Positions 19,401-25,167 of a stretch of DNA of 64,000 nucleotides are shown piece by piece. The position numbers and the translations under genes were made by a program. The DNA comes from CAZCTC01 sp964501335 (GTDB lineage: Bacteria; Chloroflexota; Anaerolineae; B4-G1; SLSP01): NCBI GenBank assembly GCA_964501335.1, contig CAZCTC010000036.1, positions 12,908-76,907 of the forward strand, written 5' to 3'. How positions within the stretch are numbered: the first letter of the stretch is position 1; every line of letters begins with the position of its first letter. Under the pieces are notes generated by a model. The model was given only the letters and a program-made list of their open reading frames with translations. It searched no databases and was not told the origin of the DNA.

Positions 19401-19977
19401 CGAAATGCAAAATTACCTCAACATCGCCGCGGAGGAAATCGAACGGATCTCGGTCATCGTACGGCGTATGCGGGATTTCTACCGCCCCACCCGCGAAGAA
19501 AAACTCCCCCTCGACCTCCATGCTTTGCTGGAAAACGTCCTGGCCCTTGCCGGCAAACAACTCCAACACAGCCAGATCATTGTTGAAAAAAACTGGGGCT
19601 CCGACCTTCCCACCTTGCTGGCCAACGCCAACCATCTCAAACAGGTCTTCCTCAATCTTTTGCTCAATGCTATCGATGCCATGCCGGAAGGCGGAACGCT
19701 CTCGATCTCCACCCAAATCCAACTATTGGCCCGGGGTTACGAAGCTCCCATTCCCGCCGTCTGCATCATTTTCCGCGACACCGGCAAAGGCATCCCCCCC
19801 GATGTGCTCCCCCATCTTTTTGAACCGTTTTTCACCACCAAAGACCATGGCTCAGGGTTGGGACTCTCGATCAGTTATGGTATTATTCAGGCACATCACG
19901 GAGAAATCACCGCAACAAGCCAGTTGGGACAGGGCAGCGCCTTTACCATCTGGTTACCCGTTGAATCTGCCGGATAA
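16384..19977 (+). CDS. PAS-GAF multi-sensor histidine kinase (NtrB-like core)
   Basis: About 1197 residues if translation starts at TTG 16384, which has GGGGGAAG nine bases upstream; a GTG at 16342 is the other option but its GGAGG is only two bases away. Both overlap the previous gene, so expression is probably coupled. Domains: PAS ~12-125, PAS ~140-265, four GAF-like domains (~266-425, 432-597, 600-770, 780-940), then HisKA with His in SIAHEINNPLQSV (~974) and HATPase with LLLNAIDAMPEGG, DTGKGIPP and GSGLGLSISYGII. The kinase core is NtrB/ZraS-like and the response regulator that follows is the obvious partner. No membrane segments. Confidence 0.9.
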   Translation: MSNYLKTNPPEAENIFRSLAENSTDAIITTDEEGLIVFWNPAAENLFGYPAAEILGRSFSLLIPERLRQPQIQLLHKARAAGGLSQGRVNTAPGWGLHKEGREIPVENSLAAWKTGEKLFFSMMIRDITARVIAEEGLKKTSQTLETLIQASPLAIITIDLQQEITLWNPAAERIFGWKATEVLHQKPPFIPQESLPQAWQIQKRAFTGELFSGIEMPLTHRNGTRLEISVSIAPLLNTEGNPYGMMAVLTDITERKNAELRLRRYADEQATLYAVAAAAAADLDLDRLFDAVLDTIQPMFHADCAWIVLAGPQPQLAAARGVAPEKILAAHQESTCRYFLRLQSNPTSSTSFTVTTSCDCTAEKLQLLAPLQSHICIPLTTRGQLLGLLHLASYTAHPTTGEDEILLSAIGQQIGMAMHNAQLYQTARQKKQLQLLSEFGQALGTTLDPEKATEITLQRIAQALNTPQGIFIQYQNSEVGAILTLEGHWIYPEQENGPSPLPIDELQPFHEFIEHLIHNNCHQAFSTSTLLPHLHKLSSPIPWENQTLVVPIWSNEFLTGILILGGRKGDRPFTEEEQTLAQIAASNAGQAIRNARLYRQSCQQSARLAALNAISAAAVSSLEPDTVLQHILEQTCQALNALEGSILLQDPLTRELVFRYTLKNQADLLQGQRLAPGIGVAGWVIEHGQSIRIRHALQDPRFYRAIDLISGHTTHSMICAPIKRPRGHIVGVIEIVNKREGEFSPEDLSLLEAGAGIVAVAMENASLYSATRARAAELEQLNEINLALTSNLDFTAVINVALTQVQRLFKAQSANLLHPDPQTNELNLVQGLIQSKLQQQFISWHLPSHQELTNWVANQHQAVLIPNLQERPLFPLIQPLLNYDPHTVMFAPLMIQDQCRGILSVTHADPQAYTQNDLHILQAVASTLTVALENAQLYAELKTLLREREQAQFHLIQTEKMAALGRLVASIAHEINNPLQSVQGCLTLAEEELASLPPPNAYFHNEMQNYLNIAAEEIERISVIVRRMRDFYRPTREEKLPLDLHALLENVLALAGKQLQHSQIIVEKNWGSDLPTLLANANHLKQVFLNLLLNAIDAMPEGGTLSISTQIQLLARGYEAPIPAVCIIFRDTGKGIPPDVLPHLFEPFFTTKDHGSGLGLSISYGIIQAHHGEITATSQLGQGSAFTIWLPVESAG

Positions 19978-20017
19978 TATAAACCTAAACCTTGCAGCGA
20001 TGTCGGAGAAATACAAA

Positions 20018-20878
20018 ATGGACAAAATCCCGGCGGCAAAAATTATCATCGTTGACGATGAGCCCCATATCCGCTTCTTTTTAGAAAAAGTCCTGCGTAA
20101 CGACGGGCATCAGGTCGTCTCGGCCGCAAGCGGAGAAGAAGCCCTCAGCAAAATCGCGGCGGATGAATTCGATCTGGCCCTGTTGGATCTGCGCCTGGGA
20201 AACATCAGCGGGATGGAAGTTCTCAATGAAATCCGCCGCCGCTCTCCCGATACTGCCATCATCGTCCTCACCGGATACGCCTCCCTTGAAACGGCGGTCG
20301 AAGCCCTGCGACAAGGGGCCCACGATTACCTCTTCAAACCCTGTAAAACGGTGGAACTCCGCGAAAGCATCCGCACCGGCTTATTAAAACGCCACCGGGA
20401 AATCCGCCAACGCGAGCTGCTCTCCCAGCTTGAACGCAATCTTACCAACAGCCTGGAAGAAATCCGTTCCACAGTCATACGCCCGAACCTTTCCGCCACA
20501 CCCCCCATCCCCGAAATATCGCCGGCCCCCGCCCCCCTCCCCACGACGGAACCCAAAGAAGATCCCTCTCGCTTTCTTCAACGCGGCATCTTGATCGTGG
20601 ATATGATGCGCCATCTCATCACCTGCGATGGGCATCTGCTGGAACTGAGTCCAACCGAATTCAACCTTTTAGCCTACCTGATCAACGAATCCCCGCGCGT
20701 CGTCTCGCCGCAAGAATTGGTCCGCGAAATTCAGGGCTACGAAAGCGATCCCTGGGAAGCGCGCGACCTTATTCGCTATCACATCTACCATATCCGCCAG
20801 CGGATCCAGGCCGCCACCCATCGTACCGACACCATCAGTACCGTCCGCGGTGTAGGCTACACCATCAATTACGGATAA
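20018..20878 (+). CDS. Response regulator with winged-helix output domain
   Basis: 286 residues from ATG 20018, which sits seven bases after CGGAGAA; ATG 20000 is in frame but lacks such a site. Receiver ~1-125 with IIVDDEP, acceptor in LALLDLRLG, TGYASLETAVEALRQGA and FKPC, the last two of NtrC flavour. A Pro-rich linker ~150-185 leads to an OmpR/PhoB-type winged helix ~190-284 (LELSPTEFNLLAYLI, RVVSPQELVREI, STVRGVGYTINYG). A receiver of NtrC type joined to an OmpR-type output is a mixed architecture. It ends the signalling run. Confidence 0.92.
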   Translation: MDKIPAAKIIIVDDEPHIRFFLEKVLRNDGHQVVSAASGEEALSKIAADEFDLALLDLRLGNISGMEVLNEIRRRSPDTAIIVLTGYASLETAVEALRQGAHDYLFKPCKTVELRESIRTGLLKRHREIRQRELLSQLERNLTNSLEEIRSTVIRPNLSATPPIPEISPAPAPLPTTEPKEDPSRFLQRGILIVDMMRHLITCDGHLLELSPTEFNLLAYLINESPRVVSPQELVREIQGYESDPWEARDLIRYHIYHIRQRIQAATHRTDTISTVRGVGYTINYG

Positions 20879-20903
20879 AGAGCGCCCCCCGGCAAAAGCT
20901 TTT

Positions 20904-20931
20904 TTGCCACCGGCTCCTCCCATGCTATAAT
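20904..20931 (+). promoter_or_regulatory. Sigma-70-type promoter of the SPFH-reverse transcriptase locus
   Basis: TTGCCA (20904-20909), 16-bp spacer, TGC-extended TATAAT (20926-20931). A start near 20938 would give a leader of about 300 nt before the SPFH start codon, covering all the structured DNA described next. One of the best -10/-35 pairs in the window. Confidence 0.65.
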
Positions 20932-20937
20932 ACTCCC

Positions 20938-21242
20938 ATGTCCAGCGGCGCTCCCCCATCGGCCCGAGCGTACCGCACCTGGGGACATTTTTGATAGTGT
21001 GATGACTGCGTCATCACACTATCTTTTCCCCCAAAAGATTCATCTCCGGGCCTCTGGCCCCGGTCCCGACGGCCTTGCGATGACGAGGATACCTGAATGG
21101 GCAGAAGGAAGATTCGCGAATCTTCCCGCGCCCGTTCATCAATTGTCATCCCGCCTTCGGCGCTGTCGAGATAATCTTTTGGGCAGGTCAATTCCGCGGC
21201 TCCCGCCGCGTTTTTCCAATGTCTGGGAACAAGGAGTCTACG
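20938..21242 (+). ncRNA. Highly structured leader, candidate retron-type non-coding RNA
   Basis: Three structural parts follow the promoter. (1) 20938-20988: ATGTCCAG pairs with CTGGGGACAT, followed by T5. (2) 20993-21023: perfect 14-bp hairpin GATAGTGTGATGAC, loop TGC, then TTTT. (3) 21030-21183: a closing helix of 16 bp with one bulge (21030-21046 with 21168-21183) encloses a small GC hairpin (21046-21063) and a long arm made of 21067-73/21162-68, 21079-84/21145-50, 21095-102/21130-37 and a perfect 20-bp palindrome at 21107-21126. A long-range closing helix, a short hairpin and one long arm match the a1/a2, msr and msd plan of retron RNAs. The alternative is a MITE-like palindromic element. 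No coding potential is visible here. Confidence 0.45.
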
Positions 21243-21950
21243 ATGCTGGGACGGGAAATCATTCGCATTTGGGAATATGAACGGGGATTGCTCTATCAAA
21301 ACGGTCGGTTCGTCAAATTGTTGGAACCGGGGCGGTATGTCCTGTGGCCCTGGCAAAATCGCTCTGTTCACAAAGTGGATATGCGCGAAACCAGCCAGAC
21401 CATCGAAGGACAGGAAATCCTGACCAGCGACAAAATCGGTATCCGCGTCACCTTGATTGCCCAATATCGAGTCGCCGACCCCATCCAGGCCATTCACACC
21501 GTAGAAAATTACTACTCCCAGCTCTACCAGGATCTCCAACTCAGCCTGCGCGAAGCCATCAGCGGCCGCCAGCTGGAAGAATTACTCAAAGATCGCGACA
21601 GCCTTTCCGCCCGCCTCTTTGAAGAGGTCGCTCCCCGGGTCCAAAAATACGGACTCTCCCTCAATCGTGTAGGCGTCAAAGATATCATCCTGCCCGGCGT
21701 CGTTCGCAATGTCTTCCTGTATGAAGTCGAAGCCGATTTGAAAGGCCGCGCCGAACTGGTCGCCGCCCGCCATGAAACCGCAGCCGCCCGCGCCCGGGCC
21801 AACACCGCCAAGCTCCTGGACGAAAACCCCAATATCCTGCGACTCCAGGAACTGGAAGCCCTGGCCGCCCTGGCCTCGAAAGAAGGCAATGTGTTGATCA
21901 TTCCCGGCTTGCAGGGCCTGCTGAACCGGGACGACAAACCGAAATCCTGA
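21243..21950 (+). CDS. SPFH/slipin (stomatin-like) protein next to reverse transcriptase
   Basis: 235 residues from ATG 21243 behind AAGGAG (an in-frame ATG at 21219 lacks one). SPFH core ~10-165: IWEYERGLLYQNGRF, LLEPGRYVLWPWQ, IEGQEILTSDKIGIRVTL, then the Ala/Arg/Glu-rich helix LVAARHETAAARARANTAKL typical of stomatin oligomers. It has no N-terminal membrane helix, so membrane contact, if any, is peripheral. It ends 11 bp before the reverse transcriptase gene and shares its promoter and structured leader. Slipins normally scaffold membrane proteins; here a role as the partner or effector of the reverse transcriptase is an inference from position. Confidence 0.85.
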   Translation: MLGREIIRIWEYERGLLYQNGRFVKLLEPGRYVLWPWQNRSVHKVDMRETSQTIEGQEILTSDKIGIRVTLIAQYRVADPIQAIHTVENYYSQLYQDLQLSLREAISGRQLEELLKDRDSLSARLFEEVAPRVQKYGLSLNRVGVKDIILPGVVRNVFLYEVEADLKGRAELVAARHETAAARARANTAKLLDENPNILRLQELEALAALASKEGNVLIIPGLQGLLNRDDKPKS

Positions 21951-21961
21951 TCGAATCCACC

Positions 21962-22846
21962 ATGCTCAGCATTCGGCTTCCCGGATTTCTGCAAAGGTTG
22001 TTCCAACCACGCCGGATCCCCGACAAAGGTCTTGAAAAACTGGCCTTCATTCTGGGACTCCCGGCCTACCGGCTGGAAAAAGTCCGGCTGGGGCGGCGCT
22101 ATTATTACCGCACCTTCACAATCGCCAAACGAGATGGTCGGGAACGCCGGATTCTGGCCCCCTCGCCTGAACTGAAAACCCTGCAACGCCGACTCCTGCA
22201 CAATTATCTGGAAACATGCCCCCTTCACTCTGCGGCCACCGCCTTTACTTCGAAAAGCTCAGTCGTAGAAAATGCACGTACCCACTCAGGTCAGGAGGTC
22301 GTTCTTCTCACCGACCTGCAAGACTTCTTTGAATCTACCTCCGACGAACGGGTTCGTACATACTTCCGCGAGCAAGGCTGGAATGGAGCCGCTTTAAACA
22401 TCCTGATGCGGCTTTGCACCTACAACCATCACCTGCCCCAGGGAGCACCGACCAGTCCCCTGCTCAGTAATCTGATCAATTGGAAAATGGATGAAGCCCT
22501 GACTCAATTGGCCGGGCGTTCCGGGGGATGTTACACGCGCTATGGAGACGACCTCACCTTCTCCTGGAATCAAGCGGAGATCCCAGCCAACTTCAAAGGG
22601 GCCGTCGAGATCATCCTGCGAAACGCCGGTTATCAAATCCAGCCCCGCAAAGGCTGGCGAATTTATCGCGCAGGGCAGGAACCGGAAATTACCGGGATAG
22701 TTTTAGGAAAAGATAAAAAACTTCACCCGCCAACCCGTATTTTATGGACAATGCGCTGGTTGCGCTGGTGTACCTTCTGGCAACCTGAGGGAAAAGCCGC
22801 CGCCCGGCTTCGAGGATATGAAGCCTACCTGCATCAAATGGAATAA
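21962..22846 (+). CDS. Retron-type reverse transcriptase
   Basis: 294 residues, the size of retron and other small bacterial reverse transcriptases. Motifs by residue: RRILAPSPELKTLQRRLL (60-78); retron region X signature NARTH (104-108, NAxxH); first catalytic Asp in LLTDLQDFF (D118); LPQGAPTSPLLSN (158-170); catalytic YGDD in YTRYGDDLTFS (191-201), with Gly where retrons usually have Ala; region Y EITG (242-245, usually VTG); thumb-like LRGYEAYL at the end. No maturase, integrase or protease domain is fused, which argues against group II introns and DGRs. The start lacks a clear ribosome-binding site and is 11 bp after the SPFH stop, so coupling is likely. Retrons pair such an enzyme with a structured RNA and a toxic effector in phage defence. 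Confidence 0.88.
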   Translation: MLSIRLPGFLQRLFQPRRIPDKGLEKLAFILGLPAYRLEKVRLGRRYYYRTFTIAKRDGRERRILAPSPELKTLQRRLLHNYLETCPLHSAATAFTSKSSVVENARTHSGQEVVLLTDLQDFFESTSDERVRTYFREQGWNGAALNILMRLCTYNHHLPQGAPTSPLLSNLINWKMDEALTQLAGRSGGCYTRYGDDLTFSWNQAEIPANFKGAVEIILRNAGYQIQPRKGWRIYRAGQEPEITGIVLGKDKKLHPPTRILWTMRWLRWCTFWQPEGKAAARLRGYEAYLHQME

Positions 22847-22856
22847 CCCACTCCCA

Positions 22857-22890
22857 TAAAACAGACCCCGTTTTTACGGGGCCTGTTTAA
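22857..22890. terminator. Bidirectional terminator between convergent genes
   Basis: AACAGACCCCG pairs with CGGGGCCTGTT around a TTTTTA loop, in the 95-bp gap between the reverse transcriptase (+) and the NarL-type regulator (-). Confidence 0.65.
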
Positions 22891-22941
22891 ACTAAACCAG
22901 TAAAATAATTCATCCTTAGCCTCTTTTCCTCACCTCTCTTT

Positions 22942-23619
22942 TTAATGGAACCCGGCACCGATCGCCAGATGTTCCCGCACCCACAACTGATTTAAAAACG
23001 CCGCTGCTTCACGCCGATTGTTGACATTGAGCTTATCCAGAATATTGTGAACGTGATTTTTTACCGTCCCAACTTCGATCACCAACCGGCTGGCAATCTC
23101 TTGATTATTACATCGCTGGCCAATCAACCGTAAAATCTCCCGCTCTCGCGGCGTCAAATCCCCCAATCGCCCCATTCCCAACCGGCTGTCTATATTATGA
23201 TGCGCCAGTTGCCGGAGTCGGGACATCAAAACGGCCGCCATCTCCGGAGAAATCACGGCCTCTCCGCGCGCGGCCGCGCGAATCGCCCGCACCATATCCT
23301 CAACCGAATCATCCTTCAGCACATAACCGGCCGCTCCGGCTTCAATACAGGGTAAAATCTCCGCTTCAGAATGAGCAAGCCCCACCACGATCACCTGTGG
23401 CGCACGAGTTTGCGTTTTAGCTAACTGAATCAGTTTCATCGCCCCCTCATAAGGAAAATCAAAGTTGACCAGGATCAAATCACACCGGGTCAAATATAAA
23501 GTCGCCTCATCCAGGGTCGTTGCTACGGCTACAATCTGAAGGTCGGGCTCGTCCTCCAGCACGGAAGCCATCACATTTCCCGTCAAACGTACTGACTCGA
23601 CCAGTAATATGCGAATCAT
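22942..23619 (-). CDS. NarL/LuxR-type regulator with degenerate receiver
   Basis: 225 residues from the ATG ending at 23619, which has AAGGAGGG upstream; the longer frame to 23736 runs through the structured leader. Receiver-like domain 1-120 followed by a LuxR helix-turn-helix ~155-215 (LTPREREILRLIGQRCNNQEIASRL, split here as LTPREREILRLIG and NNQEIASRLVIEVGTVKNHV). The receiver is atypical: the acidic pair is ES (ILLVESVRL) and the acceptor position is Asn in LILVNFDFP, while the Lys in YVLKDDS remains. It is therefore unlikely to be phosphorylated in the normal way and may bind a ligand or act constitutively. It is transcribed alone from a structured leader. Confidence 0.88.
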   Translation of the reverse strand: MIRILLVESVRLTGNVMASVLEDEPDLQIVAVATTLDEATLYLTRCDLILVNFDFPYEGAMKLIQLAKTQTRAPQVIVVGLAHSEAEILPCIEAGAAGYVLKDDSVEDMVRAIRAAARGEAVISPEMAAVLMSRLRQLAHHNIDSRLGMGRLGDLTPREREILRLIGQRCNNQEIASRLVIEVGTVKNHVHNILDKLNVNNRREAAAFLNQLWVREHLAIGAGFH

Positions 23620-23675
23620 TTCTCCCTCCTTGCTGAAGAGTTTTTGCTGATCTTTCCGGCGGCCCGCGGAGACAC

Positions 23676-23756
23676 CCTGAGCTACCAATCCCGAAGACTG
23701 CCTCCGCAAGCGTTCTTCGGGTTGACCCTCGGACAAAGGATGCTCAGGACGCTTGC
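23676..23756 (-). ncRNA. Candidate pseudoknotted 5' leader element of the NarL-type regulator
   Basis: Three perfect helices: CCTGAGC (23676-23682) with GCTCAGG (23742-23748); CCCGAAGA (23690-23697) with TCTTCGGG (23714-23721); and GCAAGCGT (23706-23713), lying in the loop of the second hairpin, with ACGCTTGC (23749-23756) just outside the first helix. The third pairing makes a pseudoknot. The element sits 57-137 nt before the start codon on the minus strand. A possible -10 (TATACT) for that strand lies at 23796-23801. I cannot match it to a known riboswitch class. Confidence 0.5.
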
Positions 23757-23933
23757 TTCAACTTTTAAGACCGCTGCCGGAAATAAAAGCCAGGGAGTAT
23801 AAGGCTCGTCACCTTATTCAACAACCGTTTCCCTGGAAAATAGAAATTTGAGTCGTTATTGGCATCTTCACATTCTATACTAACAGGAAAGCCGGCTTCT
23901 AATCGCCGGAGCAGGTTGAGGCTCTTGTTGGAG

Positions 23934-23997
23934 TTGGTTAAAAGGGTTGGAATTTCGATGGCGATCCGCTAGCTCCCCCGGCCCTTCGATTAACCAA
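23934..23997 (+). promoter_or_regulatory. Stem-loop in the leader of the propeller gene
   Basis: TTGGTTAA (23934-23941) and GGG pair with CCC and TTAACCAA (23990-23997). A TATACT at 23876-23881 could be the -10 for this leader but the -35 is poor. The rest of the gene-free stretch 23757-24092 shows a GCCGGC/GCCGG pair near 23891-23909 and nothing else I recognise. Confidence 0.3.
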
Positions 23998-24092
23998 ATT
24001 GCAGTGCAGTCCCCCTTTTGCCGGATTGACTTTCTGACAGTTCCGGTTATCATCTGCCAATCGGCTGCTCGAAGGTTGGAAGGATAATAACC

Positions 24093-25154
24093 ATGCCCGT
24101 GAATGTCTGGACCTGCTCTGCATTAACGCATCCACTCAAAGCTCCCCTTGCCGCCAGTCAAATCCTGGCCTATGCCTGGGAGGCGGAAGGTTCGCGTCAT
24201 GTGCTCTATCGCGCCATGGACTATCAGCTCCATGAACTGTGGTACAAGAAAAATGCCTGGAATCACCGTCCGCTCACCCCCCTCCTTAACGCCCCGCCGG
24301 CCGCCATGGAACTCTGCGCCATTCCCGGAACGATGTCGGCCTTCTATTTCGACCCTCGCCGCCAGTTACAACAGATCAGCTTTGAAAATGGCCAGTGGAA
24401 TCGCCAGACCATCGCTTTGCCGGCCATCCCACCGCCGGAAAGCAACTTAACCGGTTACCGTGATGGGGCCGGAGAGATCAATCTGATCTATCGCAGCGCC
24501 GATTACCAGATCCATCAACTCTATTCCACCCAGGGAACCTGGCATCATTATGCGCTCGGACAACATTGCAACGCCCCGCTGAGCATCGGCAATCCCATCG
24601 CCTCCTATTGGTCCACCCCCGGTACGGAACATGTCTTCTACCGGGGCATGGATAACCGCCTGCATGAGCTGCGGCGGCAGGCCAATGGCTGGGATTATCA
24701 AATCATCGGACAATGGTTGCATCTGCCCTTTGCAGCCGGGGATCCCGGAAATTATCTGGTCCCCTGGGAAAACGCCTTCTATCTACTCTTTCGCAGCGCC
24801 GATCACCAGATTCATACCTTGCGTTGCCATGAAGGACTCTGGACTTACCTGCCGTTAAGCTCGCGAACCCAGGCTCCCGAAGCCAGCAGCGATCCGACCG
24901 GCTATGTCTGGGTGCACGACGAGTCTCAACACATCGTCTACTGTGGCGCCGACCGCCAGATTCACGAACTCTGGATCGGAAAAGATCAATGGCATCATCA
25001 TGCCATTGGAAAAGAAGCCCGGAGCGCCCTGGCTACCGGCCGACCGGTAGCCTATGTTTGGGAAAAAGGATTTGCTCAGTACGTCGTATATCGAGGATTG
25101 GACGGGAATATCTACGAATTGCAACAACAAAAAAAGACCCGTAGTGCAGGTTGA
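24093..25154 (+). CDS. Seven-bladed lectin-like beta-propeller protein
   Basis: 353 residues with seven repeats of about 47 residues following the pattern (H/Y)VxYRGxDxxIHELxxxxxxWxxxxL and ending xAPxAxGxPxxY. Examples: HVFYRGMDNRLHELRRQ, YLLFRSADHQIHTLRC, HIVYCGADRQIHELWIG. The N-terminal segment VNVWTCSALTHPLKAPL supplies the W strand missing from repeat seven, a classic circular closure. The repeat resembles fucose-specific and PLL-type propeller lectins, so sugar binding is plausible. No signal peptide. The beta-glucosidase gene follows 13 bp later, which supports a carbohydrate role. Confidence 0.75.
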   Translation: MPVNVWTCSALTHPLKAPLAASQILAYAWEAEGSRHVLYRAMDYQLHELWYKKNAWNHRPLTPLLNAPPAAMELCAIPGTMSAFYFDPRRQLQQISFENGQWNRQTIALPAIPPPESNLTGYRDGAGEINLIYRSADYQIHQLYSTQGTWHHYALGQHCNAPLSIGNPIASYWSTPGTEHVFYRGMDNRLHELRRQANGWDYQIIGQWLHLPFAAGDPGNYLVPWENAFYLLFRSADHQIHTLRCHEGLWTYLPLSSRTQAPEASSDPTGYVWVHDESQHIVYCGADRQIHELWIGKDQWHHHAIGKEARSALATGRPVAYVWEKGFAQYVVYRGLDGNIYELQQQKKTRSAG

Positions 25155-25167
25155 TGGAGTTAATACT

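Noticed and set aside
20891..20908. GGCAAAAGCTTTTTTGCC as terminator of the signalling operon
   Set aside because: The stem is short and A/T-rich with no following T-run, and it overlaps the -35 of the next promoter; not called as a separate feature.
21962..22846. Group II intron maturase or diversity-generating retroelement reverse transcriptase
   Set aside because: No maturase X or endonuclease domain, no intron ends, no template/variable repeat pair, and the NAxxH and xTG signatures point to retrons.
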